A stretch of DNA of 64,000 bases from UMGS75 sp963648435 (GCA_963648435.1 CAVJDT010000001.1:62001-126000); one strand, 5' to 3'. Shown: positions 32,681-41,486, numbered from the stretch's first letter. The notes: generated by a model not told the origin, from the sequence alone. Numbers and translations are program-made.

Positions 32681-33415
32681 ATGGCTGAAGTTAAGTGGAT
32701 TAAAATGGCAACCGATATATTCGATAACAGGAAAATCAAGCAAATAGAGAGCTTGCCAGACGGAGATGCTGTAATAGTTATCTGGATGAAACTTCTATGC
32801 CTTGCAGGCAACATAAATGACAGCGGTCTGGTTTACTTTACAAAAGAAATACCTTATACAGACCAAATGCTAGCAACACAATTCAATAGACCAATTGCAA
32901 CAATTCAAATGGCTATGAACACTTTTGAGAGTTTTGAAATGATAGAAATAATCGATGATATGCTCCACATTTCAAATTGGGAAAAGTATCAAAATGTAGA
33001 AGGCATGGAGAAAATCAGAGAACAAAACAGACTGCGAAAGCAACGACAGAGAGAAAAGCAAAAGTTGCTTCCTGAGGTTGACCGTGATAGTCACGTGACA
33101 GTCACGCAAGGTCACGCAACAGATATAGATAAGAATAGATTAGATAAGATAAGATTAGAAGAAGATAAAGAAATAGATAATACGTCTAAAACAACAACAA
33201 AACGATTCTTGAAACCAACAATTGAAGAAGTTAAAAAATACTGTGAGGAACGAAAGAACGAAATAGATGCTGAATACTTTATCAACTACTACGAAGCAAG
33301 AGGATGGATGATAGGAAAAAACAAAATGAAAGACTGGAAAGCAGCAGTAAGAACATGGGAACGAAATACCAAGAAGGAAACTGCAACTACAGCAGATCCA
33401 TTTGATTTATTTTAA
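32681..33415 (+). CDS. Phage replisome organizer
   Basis: A 244-residue protein. The N-terminal winged-helix domain (EVKWIKMATDIFDNRKIKQIESLPDGDAVIVIWMKLLCLAG) is typical of phage replisome organizer proteins. The central stretch, low in complexity (HVTVTQGHATDIDKNRLDKIRLEEDKEID), is encoded by DNA repeats that resemble an origin. The C-terminal part (PTIEEVKKYCEERKN, then WKAAVRTWERN) is DnaD-like. It binds the origin and recruits the helicase with the loader encoded next. Confidence 0.88.
   Translation: MAEVKWIKMATDIFDNRKIKQIESLPDGDAVIVIWMKLLCLAGNINDSGLVYFTKEIPYTDQMLATQFNRPIATIQMAMNTFESFEMIEIIDDMLHISNWEKYQNVEGMEKIREQNRLRKQRQREKQKLLPEVDRDSHVTVTQGHATDIDKNRLDKIRLEEDKEIDNTSKTTTKRFLKPTIEEVKKYCEERKNEIDAEYFINYYEARGWMIGKNKMKDWKAAVRTWERNTKKETATTADPFDLF
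33090..33190 (+). repeat. Probable phage replication origin (iterons inside the replisome organizer gene)
   Basis: GTCACG occurs at 33090, 33101 and 33111, and its complement CGTGAC at 33094, two of them spaced 10-11 bases. A run of TAGATAAG-like repeats follows (about 33121-33190), very AT-rich and suited to unwinding. Phages often keep the origin in this gene. Confidence 0.65.
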
Positions 33416-33426
33416 GAGGTTGAAGA

Positions 33427-33765
33427 ATGACTGAACAAGAAACAATTCAAATCATTAGACAAATAAAGGCCTATTATCCTTACCTTTACAAGAACATCAC
33501 GAAGGAAGACGCAAAAGCAATCGTCGGGGTTTGGCACAAACAATTCAAGGATATAGATTATGAACTAGTAGAGATGTCAGTCGATAACTGGGGAGAAACC
33601 CACACTGCAGCTCCTTCATTAGCTGAGATAAAAGGCAACATATTCACCTTCTATTCTCGATTTGATCGCCGATATTCGGAACTTTTAAAAGATGAAAATG
33701 CGGATAAGCAAGAAATAGAGAAAATAGCACGCTTGCGAGATATGTCATGGAGCGTAAATAGTTAG
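33427..33765 (+). CDS. Helicase loader/inhibitor (G39P-like)
   Basis: A 112-residue protein with the pattern of SPP1 G39P: QETIQIIRQIKAYYPYLYKNITKEDAKAIVGVWHKQFKDIDYELVEMSVDNW and PSLAEIKGN. G39P carries the replicative helicase to the origin-bound organizer. The position directly after the organizer fits. Confidence 0.75.
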   Translation: MTEQETIQIIRQIKAYYPYLYKNITKEDAKAIVGVWHKQFKDIDYELVEMSVDNWGETHTAAPSLAEIKGNIFTFYSRFDRRYSELLKDENADKQEIEKIARLRDMSWSVNS

Positions 33766-33776
33766 GAGTGGATGTC

Positions 33777-33992
33777 ATGAGGAAGCGAATACCAATTGTT
33801 AAAAGACAAATTAAGGCAAGCCGTCCTAAAAGCTCGGACGGGCATAAAATGAAATACGACTGCATAGGAGAACAGGAATTAATCGAAGTATGCCTAAACT
33901 GTCCTAAGGAAGTATGCACAACTGGCGACTGTGAAGTGTTTAAAGCAGCACGAAGAAAACTGAAAAGAAGAAAAGAACGGCAAGATAATTAG
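33777..33992 (+). CDS. Small basic Cys-containing phage protein
   Basis: A 71-residue protein with CLNCPKEVCTTGDCEVF, four Cys that could hold a zinc ion, between two very basic segments. Probably binds nucleic acid (inference). The start at 33777 follows AGGAG by nine bases. Confidence 0.65.
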   Translation: MRKRIPIVKRQIKASRPKSSDGHKMKYDCIGEQELIEVCLNCPKEVCTTGDCEVFKAARRKLKRRKERQDN

Positions 33993-34003
33993 TGCCTTGA
34001 CTG

Positions 34004-34016
34004 CCATTTAAAATGG
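34004..34016. promoter_or_regulatory. Operator-like site CCATTTAAAATGG
   Basis: Matches the palindrome found at 28279 and 31623 in an intergenic gap before the sigma-like gene; followed by GAAAG. Confidence 0.65.
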
Positions 34017-34051
34017 GAAAGCAAAGAATAAATAGCAAAGGAGAAATTGTC

Positions 34052-34480
34052 ATGAATGCCTGTGATTATTTAAAAGGGATAAAAGAGCTTGATGCATTGA
34101 TTTATTGTAAGAAAGTAAGAATTCAAGGAATGTGGAGTTCAGTGACCTACCCTGGCGTGAGCTACGAGCCAAGAGTCCAATCAAGCAAGAACTTTAATAA
34201 ACAAAGCGACGACATCTGCAAAATAATAGAACTTGAAAAAGAAGTTGAAGAAATGCAAACTGAGATGAAGCAAAGGCAAGAAGTAATAAGAAAAGCATTA
34301 AACGAATTCACAAACGAAGCAATGACTAGAGTAATCATATTGAGATATATTGAATTCAAAGATTGGAACGAGATCGCCAGCGAGATAGGATGCAGCAGAC
34401 GCTGGGTAATGGAACTGCACAAGAAAGCAATTCGAAAACTGAGTGAATCGCTTGAACTTCACATCAAAAGTATGGTATAA
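34052..34480 (+). CDS. Sigma-like late regulator (DUF1492/ArpU type)
   Basis: A 142-residue protein. The C-terminus EFKDWNEIASEIGCSRRWVMELHKKAIRKL is a sigma-70 region 4-like helix-turn-helix. Such proteins sit at the end of phage early genes and are thought to switch on late genes. The start at 34052 follows AAAGGAG. A likely promoter sits in its last codons, pointing to the terminase. Confidence 0.82.
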   Translation: MNACDYLKGIKELDALIYCKKVRIQGMWSSVTYPGVSYEPRVQSSKNFNKQSDDICKIIELEKEVEEMQTEMKQRQEVIRKALNEFTNEAMTRVIILRYIEFKDWNEIASEIGCSRRWVMELHKKAIRKLSESLELHIKSMV

Positions 34481-34481
34481 T
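34452..34481 (+). promoter_or_regulatory. Candidate late promoter
   Basis: TTGAAC (34452) and TATAAT (34476), 18-base spacer, at the end of the sigma-like gene. Two terminators follow before the terminase, so readthrough control is possible. Confidence 0.5.
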
Positions 34482-34490
34482 GTAGGCTGT

Positions 34491-34520
34491 AAAGGTATGA
34501 GAAATCATGCCTTTATTTTT
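34491..34520 (+). terminator. Intrinsic terminator after the early operon
   Basis: AAAGGTATGA and TCATGCCTTT form a 10-bp stem (one G-U), loop GAAA, then T-rich tail. Confidence 0.75.
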
Positions 34521-34556
34521 TATTGTTTTTTTATCATATTAACTCCTTTCTTTTTA

Positions 34557-34595
34557 AAGCCTGCTCACCTGTCCTCCGGTGTGTGGGCTTTTTTA
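34557..34595 (+). terminator. Second intrinsic terminator before the terminase genes
   Basis: AAGCCTGCTCACC and GGTGTGTGGGCTT form a long stem with one mismatch, then TTTTTT. Confidence 0.65.
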
Positions 34596-34626
34596 ATGGA
34601 GTTAAAAAGAAAGTAGGTGATTAAAC

Positions 34627-35070
34627 ATGGCTTTGACAGAAAAAATGAAAAGATTTTGTGATGAATACTTAATAGACTTGAATGCAACTCAGGCTGCTAT
34701 TAGAGCTGGTTATTCGAAAAAAACAGCGAGGGCAATAGGAACTGAAAACCTTTCAAAACCTGTAATCAAAGAATATATTGAACAACGAATGGCAGAAAAA
34801 GAAAAAAACTTAATTGCTGACCAAGATGAAATACTAAAATACCTAACTTCTGTAGTTCGTGGGCAATCACAATCAGAAGTAGTTGTTGTAGAAGGTACAG
34901 GAGAAGGATGTTCAGAAGCAAGAACGGTTAATAAAGCTCCTGATGAGAGAGAAAAACTTAAAGCAGCTGAACTCCTTGGAAAACGCTATGGATTATTCAC
35001 AGAAAAACTTAATATAAATGGTGCTGTTCCAGTGGTGATCGCTAATGAAGACGATCTCGAAGACGAATAG
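34627..35070 (+). CDS. terS: Terminase small subunit
   Basis: A 147-residue protein of the Terminase_2 family: LTEKMKRFCDEYLIDLNATQAAIRAGYSKKTARAIGTENLSKPVIKEYI is the N-terminal DNA-recognition helix-turn-helix. It selects phage DNA for packaging by the large subunit, whose gene overlaps its end by 26 bases. Confidence 0.93.
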   Translation: MALTEKMKRFCDEYLIDLNATQAAIRAGYSKKTARAIGTENLSKPVIKEYIEQRMAEKEKNLIADQDEILKYLTSVVRGQSQSEVVVVEGTGEGCSEARTVNKAPDEREKLKAAELLGKRYGLFTEKLNINGAVPVVIANEDDLEDE

Positions 35071-36295
35071 AATTAAAATTAGTCTTCCAGATGTTGTTGG
35101 GAAAGGATATGGAACGTTCTGGCGATTCAAAGGACGCTATAGAGTATGTAAAGGCTCTCGTGCATCGAAGAAATCAAAGACTGCAGCGCTATGGTATATA
35201 ACAAACATAATGAAATATCCAGAAGCTAACCTTCTGGTAATCAGAAAAACCTATCGAACACTAAAAGATTCGTGTTATAAAGAGCTAAAATGGGCAATAC
35301 ATCGATTAAAAGTAGATGCCTGGTGGGATGTCAAAGAATCACCTCTTGAAATGACTTACAAACCCACTGGGCAAAAGATCTACTTCAGAGGCCTAGATGA
35401 CCCACTAAAGGTGACATCAATCACCGTAGATGTGGGTTATTTGTGTTGGTGTTGGTTTGAAGAAGCATACGAAATAAGTAAAGAAAGCGACTTCGATGTA
35501 ATAGATGAATCAATCCGTGGCAAGATTCCAGACTATTTATTTAAACAAATAACAATAACATTTAACCCGTGGAACGAACATCATTGGTTAAAAAAGAAAT
35601 TCTTTGACAATCCAGATGAAGACATGCTGGCCATGACAACCAATTATATGTGTAATGAGTGGCTGGATGAAGCTGATAAGAAGCTCTTTGAGCGAATGAA
35701 AAAGGAAAATCCACGTAGATATCAAGTTGCAGGCTTAGGAAACTGGGGTATTGTTGACGGTTTAGTCTACGATAACTGGAAAGAAGAAGAATTCACACTA
35801 GATACAGTGAAGGATATTCCTGCAAGATTCGGTCTCGACTTCGGATACACGAACGATCCAAGTGCATTCTTCGTTGGTTTCCTGGATAAGAAGAACAAAA
35901 AACTGTATGTATGGGATGAATTCTACGAAACAAGACTCTCAAACAAAGACATATCAGACAAAATAGCAGCTATGGGCTATTCAAAAGACAAAATAACTGC
36001 TGATAGTGCAGAACCAAAATCAATAGATGAAATCAAAGGATACGGAATCAGGAGAATCAAGGGTGCAGCTAAAGGAAAAGACAGCATCAATAACGGAATC
36101 CAATGGATACAAGGGTATGAAATTATTATTCATCCACGTTGTGTGAACTTTATAACCGAAATAAGCAACTATCAATGGGCTAAAGATAAGTTCGGAAACA
36201 CAATAAACAAACCAATAGACGACTTCAACCACCTCATGGATGCAATGAGATACGCACTTGAAGACGATATTGTTGAAAATAAATGGATTTTTTAA
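35045..36295 (+). CDS. terL: Terminase large subunit
   Basis: A 416-residue packaging motor of the PBSX/Terminase_3 type. The ATPase part starts with the atypical P-loop CKGSRASKKSKT (about residue 34) and has the Walker B-like LCWCWFEEAYE. The nuclease part has FGLDFGYTNDPSAFF and later DDFNHLMDAMRYAL, the RNase H-like Asp residues. It cuts and pumps DNA through the portal. Confidence 0.94.
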   Translation: MKTISKTNRIKISLPDVVGKGYGTFWRFKGRYRVCKGSRASKKSKTAALWYITNIMKYPEANLLVIRKTYRTLKDSCYKELKWAIHRLKVDAWWDVKESPLEMTYKPTGQKIYFRGLDDPLKVTSITVDVGYLCWCWFEEAYEISKESDFDVIDESIRGKIPDYLFKQITITFNPWNEHHWLKKKFFDNPDEDMLAMTTNYMCNEWLDEADKKLFERMKKENPRRYQVAGLGNWGIVDGLVYDNWKEEEFTLDTVKDIPARFGLDFGYTNDPSAFFVGFLDKKNKKLYVWDEFYETRLSNKDISDKIAAMGYSKDKITADSAEPKSIDEIKGYGIRRIKGAAKGKDSINNGIQWIQGYEIIIHPRCVNFITEISNYQWAKDKFGNTINKPIDDFNHLMDAMRYALEDDIVENKWIF

Positions 36296-36313
36296 AAGGA
36301 ACGAGGTGAAACA

Positions 36314-37762
36314 ATGCTAAAACCAGAAGAAATATTGCAGTTTATCGAAGAAGATAAGCTATCAGAAAAAAAACAACATGCACAAATAGGCCTTGATTAC
36401 TACGAAGGCAAACATGACATTAGAAATTATAAGCTTTACTATTACAATGCAGACGGAACCCTAGTAGAAGACAAGACACGAAGCAACATCAAGATAAGCC
36501 ATCCATTCTTTACAGAGCTGGTAGACCAAACGGTTCAATACATGTTATCTGGTAAAAATGGATATATCAAGTCAGATATTCCAGAATTACAGAACGAATT
36601 GGACGAATACTTCAACGAAAACGAAAACTTCACAGCTGAACTAGAGGAAACACTAACAGGATGCGTCTCTAAAGGCTTCGAATACATGTATGCTTACAAA
36701 GATTCAGAAGGAAAGCTAGCATTCCAATGTGCAGATTCAATGGGGGTTGTAGAAGTTGAAGCAAAATACACTAGCGATAACAAAGATTATTACATCTACT
36801 ACTACGTTGAACGAATCAATAAAGACAAACAACGAGTAAAGAAAATTCAAGTGTGGGATAACCAACAAACATGGTATTACACACAAATAGAAGACGGAAA
36901 ACTCGAATTAGACAAAGGCGAAGGAATAATCAACCCAAGACCACACGTCCTATACAAGAAAGGGAACGACGATACAACCTACTATGAAGGTTTAGGATTT
37001 ATTCCGTTCTTTAGATTAGACAATAACCGCAAGAAATACAGCGGATTAAAACCAATAAAGGCCTTAATAGACGACTATGACCTAATGGCCTGTGGTTTAT
37101 CTAATAACTTACAGGACGCAAGTGAGTATCTAGTCGTGGTGAGTGGATTCCAGGGTGATAATTTGGACGAATTAATCCAAAACACCAAAACAAAGAAACA
37201 CATCGGAGTAGATGAAGGCGGTGGTGTGGAGTTCAAAACAGTTGAAATACCATATCAAGCAAGACAATCGAAGTTGGATCTAGACGAAAAGAATATCTAC
37301 AGATTCGGAATGGGTTTCAATTCAGCACAAATAGGTGACGGAAACATCACAAACATAGTAATCAAGTCAAGATATGCACTATTAGACCTTAAATGCAACA
37401 AGTTAGAAATCAAGCTAAAGCAATTCTTAAGAAAGATCATCAAGGTAGTCCTAGAACAAATCAACAAAGATCAAGGAACGGACTACCAAATGAAAGATGT
37501 GTACTTCTGCTTTGAACGTGAAGTAATGACAAATGCATCAGATAATGCACAAATAGAGCTAACTGACGCACAAAAGCAACAAATAGTAGTAAATACAATC
37601 CTTAATTTAAAAGGAACACTGGATGATGAGACTATTGTTCAAGCTATTTGCGACATCTTAGACATCGATTATGAAGAAATAAAAGATAAGTTACCTAAAT
37701 CAGCTGAAGATGAAATAGCCGCCGCACAAGCAGCATTAAACGGTGGTGGTGGAGTTGAATAA
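36314..37762 (+). CDS. Portal protein (SPP1 gp6-like)
   Basis: A 482-residue protein of the Phage_prot_Gp6 family: QIGLDYYEGKHDIRNYKLYYYNADG and KISHPFFTELVDQTVQYMLSG near the start, and GMGFNSAQIGDGNITNIVIKSRYALLDLKCNKLE in the clip/stem region. Twelve copies form the DNA channel. The last residues (AAAQAALNGGGGVE) overlap the next gene. Confidence 0.93.
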   Translation: MLKPEEILQFIEEDKLSEKKQHAQIGLDYYEGKHDIRNYKLYYYNADGTLVEDKTRSNIKISHPFFTELVDQTVQYMLSGKNGYIKSDIPELQNELDEYFNENENFTAELEETLTGCVSKGFEYMYAYKDSEGKLAFQCADSMGVVEVEAKYTSDNKDYYIYYYVERINKDKQRVKKIQVWDNQQTWYYTQIEDGKLELDKGEGIINPRPHVLYKKGNDDTTYYEGLGFIPFFRLDNNRKKYSGLKPIKALIDDYDLMACGLSNNLQDASEYLVVVSGFQGDNLDELIQNTKTKKHIGVDEGGGVEFKTVEIPYQARQSKLDLDEKNIYRFGMGFNSAQIGDGNITNIVIKSRYALLDLKCNKLEIKLKQFLRKIIKVVLEQINKDQGTDYQMKDVYFCFEREVMTNASDNAQIELTDAQKQQIVVNTILNLKGTLDDETIVQAICDILDIDYEEIKDKLPKSAEDEIAAAQAALNGGGGVE

Positions 37763-40322
37763 ATGGCAGAAGGAAGTCGCTCAATTATCATTAGAACAAG
37801 AAAAGAAAATTCTAAAAGAGATAGAGCAACAATACAAAGAAGCCCTTAAACAAGTAGAAACGAAAATATCCGAATTAATGGGGCGTACAGACGTTGAAAA
37901 CCTGTCTAGCATTATTTATCAACTAGACTATCAAAAAGCTCTAAAAGGCCAAATATCAGCCATTCTGGATGATTTAAAGGGGAAACAGTTCACGAGTATA
38001 CAGGATTACTTGAAAACGACCTACGAGGACGGATTCCTAGGCACGATGTACGACTTGCAAGGTCAAGGAATACCAATCGTAATGCCGATCGACCAGGAAC
38101 AAATGGTAAGAGCAATCATGAACGACACGAAACTAAGCAAAGGTCTATACGAATCGCTAGGTCAAGACGTGAACTTGCTGAAGAAAGAAATCCAACAAGT
38201 GGTGTCCAGGAGCATTTCACAGAACTACTCATATGCTCAGATATCGCAGCAAATCCAAATAAGAGGCGACATGGCCAAGAACAAGGCTTATAGAATAGCA
38301 AGAACAGAAGGCCATAGAATCCAGGAATCGGCCAAATTTGATGCACAAACTAAAGCTAAAGAAGTAGGAGCAGATGTAGTAAAACAATGGGATGCAGCAC
38401 TAGATAGAAGAACAAGAGGAGCACACGCAAGACTTGACGGCCAGATACGAGAAATAGACGAACCATTCGAATACAATGGTCACAAAGCAATGTATCCTGG
38501 AGATTTTGGAGTTGCAGCGTTAGATATAAACTGCAGATGCACACTACTACAAAGAGCAAGGTGGGCGTTGGACGAAGAAGAACTCGAAGCATTGAAGAAA
38601 CGAGCCGAATATTTCGAAATGGACAAGGCAGAAAGCTTCGAGGACTACAAAAAGAAATACTTAAAAGCACTTGATGAAGAAGTAAAGAATCCATACGAGG
38701 GCAAACAATATCACATGCTTCCAGATGGAACGCTTGCAGAAGGTGTTGAAACAAACAAAGACGTCTTTGAAATAATGAATAAAGACAATGTAGAGCTAAA
38801 AGACGGTAAATTGTATGTAAAAGATGCAGAACAACTTAATAAAGTGCAAACTGGAGAAGATTTTACTCAATATACCTGGTCAATGAACGAAGATGGAACG
38901 TTTAAAAAGGGTGCAATCAAAGATCAAGCTCAATTCAAATTAAATCTAAATAATAATCAAGTGTTAACTGTTGATTTATCAGACTTATTAGAGATGCAAT
39001 TTAATAATCCTGAGTACATGGACAATTATATAATTAGCAGACTCCCTAGTGACTCATGGAAACAAGCTATACAAGAACAGATTGTTAGTGAAAATATCAC
39101 ATCTGGTGAAGCATTAAAAAAAGTTCTTTCAAGCAAAGGTTATAAAGGCTTAAATATCGTTAATAATAATACTAAATATCAGGATGTGATAGACAACCAT
39201 TTAATAGTATTAGATGATAGCTTGATTAAAAAAACTAAAAAATCAAAGCTTGAAACATTAACTACAAGCCTTGCAACACAGCAAAAGAAGCTTAATAAGA
39301 TTGATAACAAAACTTATACTGGTATTTGGAAAGATCCTATTTCTGTATCAGATTACAAGATTAAAAAAACTAGCATTCAAGCAAAAAAAGAATGGTATTT
39401 ACAGCAACTTAATAATTTAGACCCAACAGATAGTAAAGTTGTTCTTTATAAAAAATACCTTGATGATTTAGATGAATTCGAAAAACTAGGTAAAGAATAC
39501 GAAAAGCTTAATGATAAAATAAGTAAAATAAAAACCGATATTAATAAACTAACACCGAAATCAGCAATAGATACAGACGCTTATTCTCAAAAACGTAAAG
39601 ATGAAGCTTATTGGTTTACTAACAAAAACGGAAGCACAAAAGCAGCTGATGCAGTTTACCGTGAAAAGTCTGGAGAAGTGTGGAGAAATGCAAATAAAGA
39701 TGAAAGAAGTGCTATCTATGAATACACACGGAGTTATAATAAGTTTAATGAACCGCTTAGAGGCATTGAATATGGAACAAACAAGTATCTAGGAGTAGGC
39801 AATGTAGATTTAGAAACAATAGGAATGAGCTATGGTGGTTACAAACGTGGCGAAATCAAGAAATTAATTGATGATATGACTAATATCATTGACAAATCTA
39901 GCTATGATAGCGATATTTGGCTACAACGTGGAGTAAGATATAGTGGTATGGATAAATTCTTCGGTGTTGACATAGACACTTTGAGATATAGTTCAGAAAA
40001 GGAACTCCAAAAAGCACTAATAGATACACAACCTACAGAATATGGCTTTATGAGTACTGCCGTGTCTAAAGGTAAAGGCTTCAGTGGAGATATCATACTA
40101 AATATTTATGCACCACGAGGAACTAAGATGATGTATGCTGAACCTTTTAGTGCATTCGGTATGGGTGACGGAAAGAGCTGGGATGGTATAAGTAAACAGT
40201 CATCCTTTGGTGGTGAATCTGAGATGATATTACAACGTGGAACAAAATTCAAAGTTGTCAAAGTAGAAAAATCAAACGGCATGATTTACATCGACTTGGA
40301 AGTAATAGGGCAAAATCATTGA
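37743..40322 (+). CDS. MuF head morphogenesis protein fused to an ADP-ribosyltransferase toxin domain
   Basis: An 859-residue fusion. Residues 150-280 are the MuF domain, with RIARTEGHRIQE and ALDRRTRGAHARLDGQ, later YPG and INCRC. Residues 330-690 are a polar linker region with coiled coil. Residues 700-859 look like an R-S-E class ADP-ribosyltransferase: Arg729 in LQRGV, Ser771-Thr772 in GFMSTA, and Glu825-Ser-Glu827 in GGESEMILQRG. This toxin fold adds ADP-ribose to targets. The N-terminal part is phage-like in codon use; after about 38850 the DNA becomes more AT-rich, as if the toxin part was exchanged. Start codon (GTG) is uncertain. Confidence 0.88.
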   Translation: MVVELNKWQKEVAQLSLEQEKKILKEIEQQYKEALKQVETKISELMGRTDVENLSSIIYQLDYQKALKGQISAILDDLKGKQFTSIQDYLKTTYEDGFLGTMYDLQGQGIPIVMPIDQEQMVRAIMNDTKLSKGLYESLGQDVNLLKKEIQQVVSRSISQNYSYAQISQQIQIRGDMAKNKAYRIARTEGHRIQESAKFDAQTKAKEVGADVVKQWDAALDRRTRGAHARLDGQIREIDEPFEYNGHKAMYPGDFGVAALDINCRCTLLQRARWALDEEELEALKKRAEYFEMDKAESFEDYKKKYLKALDEEVKNPYEGKQYHMLPDGTLAEGVETNKDVFEIMNKDNVELKDGKLYVKDAEQLNKVQTGEDFTQYTWSMNEDGTFKKGAIKDQAQFKLNLNNNQVLTVDLSDLLEMQFNNPEYMDNYIISRLPSDSWKQAIQEQIVSENITSGEALKKVLSSKGYKGLNIVNNNTKYQDVIDNHLIVLDDSLIKKTKKSKLETLTTSLATQQKKLNKIDNKTYTGIWKDPISVSDYKIKKTSIQAKKEWYLQQLNNLDPTDSKVVLYKKYLDDLDEFEKLGKEYEKLNDKISKIKTDINKLTPKSAIDTDAYSQKRKDEAYWFTNKNGSTKAADAVYREKSGEVWRNANKDERSAIYEYTRSYNKFNEPLRGIEYGTNKYLGVGNVDLETIGMSYGGYKRGEIKKLIDDMTNIIDKSSYDSDIWLQRGVRYSGMDKFFGVDIDTLRYSSEKELQKALIDTQPTEYGFMSTAVSKGKGFSGDIILNIYAPRGTKMMYAEPFSAFGMGDGKSWDGISKQSSFGGESEMILQRGTKFKVVKVEKSNGMIYIDLEVIGQNH

Positions 40323-40370
40323 AAAAGGTAAAAAAAAGAATATAATAACAGGTTGAAGAGGAGAATAAAT

Positions 40371-40592
40371 ATGGAAAAAAAGAAAACATTGACAGAGCGA
40401 ATGCTCGAAGAAACATTAAGTGATAATTCGCAAATCGAGAAATGCAGACAATGCAAAGATTGTATTTTTAGAGATGAACGTGGACATGATCGTGCTGTTT
40501 GTATGATATATTCAAATCCTGGCCACAAGCCTTTATATGTTATTGATAATAAGGGCATATGTGAATACCATAACAGTGGTGAAAATAACTAA
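40371..40592 (+). CDS. Small Cys-containing protein between the toxin fusion and ADP-ribosylglycohydrolase
   Basis: A 73-residue protein behind AGGAG. CRQCKDCIFRDERGHDRAVC and a later IC give five Cys and a His likely to bind zinc. Unknown family to me. Its place just after the toxin gene makes it a candidate immunity or adaptor protein, but that is inference. Confidence 0.7.
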   Translation: MEKKKTLTERMLEETLSDNSQIEKCRQCKDCIFRDERGHDRAVCMIYSNPGHKPLYVIDNKGICEYHNSGENN

Positions 40593-40609
40593 AGCTTCTT
40601 GCATATAAA

Positions 40610-40639
40610 TTGACATTTTAAATGGCGACGTGGTATAAT
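40610..40639 (+). promoter_or_regulatory. Promoter with phage operator upstream of the ADP-ribosylglycohydrolase
   Basis: TTGACA (40610) and TATAAT (40634), 18-base spacer. GACATTTTAAATGGC (40612-40626) overlaps the -35 box and matches the phage operator. This gene therefore has its own promoter within the late operon. Confidence 0.75.
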
Positions 40640-40664
40640 AATTGCAATGAAAGGCGTTGAAAAT

Positions 40665-41486
40665 ATGAATGAAAAACTTAAAAGTGCAATATACGGCTTT
40701 GTAGTTGCAGATGCATTAGGAGTTCCATACGAGTTCAAACAACGAGGAACATTCAAATGCACAGACATGGTCGGATACGGAACATGGCAGCAGCCAAAAG
40801 GAACGTGGTCGGACGATACGTCGATGACACTAGCAACCTGCAGAAGCATAAAAGAGAACAACAAGATAGTTCCAGAAGACATTCTGGAAAGATTCCAACA
40901 ATGGTACAGAAAAGGCGAATACACAGCTCATAATGAAGTGTTTGACATAGGCGGAACAACTAAACATGCACTCGTGTCAGGAGAACCAGGGAGAGACATA
41001 ACATCAAATGGTAATGGTTCATTAATGCGAATCCTACCACTAGCCTTTATAGACTGCACCGAAGAAGAAATAAGAGCAGTTTCAAGTCTTACACATGCAC
41101 ATGAGCTATCAACAACAGCATGCGTTATTTATACAACGATCGCAAAAAGAATGCTACAAGGCTATGATATAAAAGCAATTCTACTAAACTTAAAATCCTA
41201 TGGTGAACCATTTAATAGATTGTATTTTATATACGAGTATCCAGAAGAGAAAATTAAATCGAGCGGATATGTCGTAGATACGCTAGAAGCAGCCTTGTGG
41301 TGTTTAACAACAACCTACAGCTACAAAGACTGCGTATTAAAAGCGGTGAACTTAGGAGAAGACACAGACACCGTAGCTGCAATAGCTGGTGGATTAGCAG
41401 GAATCAAGTACGGATATAATGCAATACCAAAGGAATGGATAAACAATCTTGCAAATAAAGATTTAATAAATTCATGTTTATTTTAA
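40665..41486 (+). CDS. ADP-ribosylglycohydrolase (DraG-like)
   Basis: A 273-residue all-helical hydrolase that removes ADP-ribose from proteins. The metal-binding motifs are intact: GTWSDDTSM (Asp50, Asp51) and GEDTDTVAAIAGGLAG (Asp233, Asp235), with the family start IYGFVVADALGVPYEF. The start at 40665 follows AAAGG; an ATG at 40647 is at the expected transcription start and is rejected. It reverses the type of modification made by the ADP-ribosyltransferase domain two genes upstream, so it is a likely self-protection enzyme (inference). Confidence 0.92.
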   Translation: MNEKLKSAIYGFVVADALGVPYEFKQRGTFKCTDMVGYGTWQQPKGTWSDDTSMTLATCRSIKENNKIVPEDILERFQQWYRKGEYTAHNEVFDIGGTTKHALVSGEPGRDITSNGNGSLMRILPLAFIDCTEEEIRAVSSLTHAHELSTTACVIYTTIAKRMLQGYDIKAILLNLKSYGEPFNRLYFIYEYPEEKIKSSGYVVDTLEAALWCLTTTYSYKDCVLKAVNLGEDTDTVAAIAGGLAGIKYGYNAIPKEWINNLANKDLINSCLF

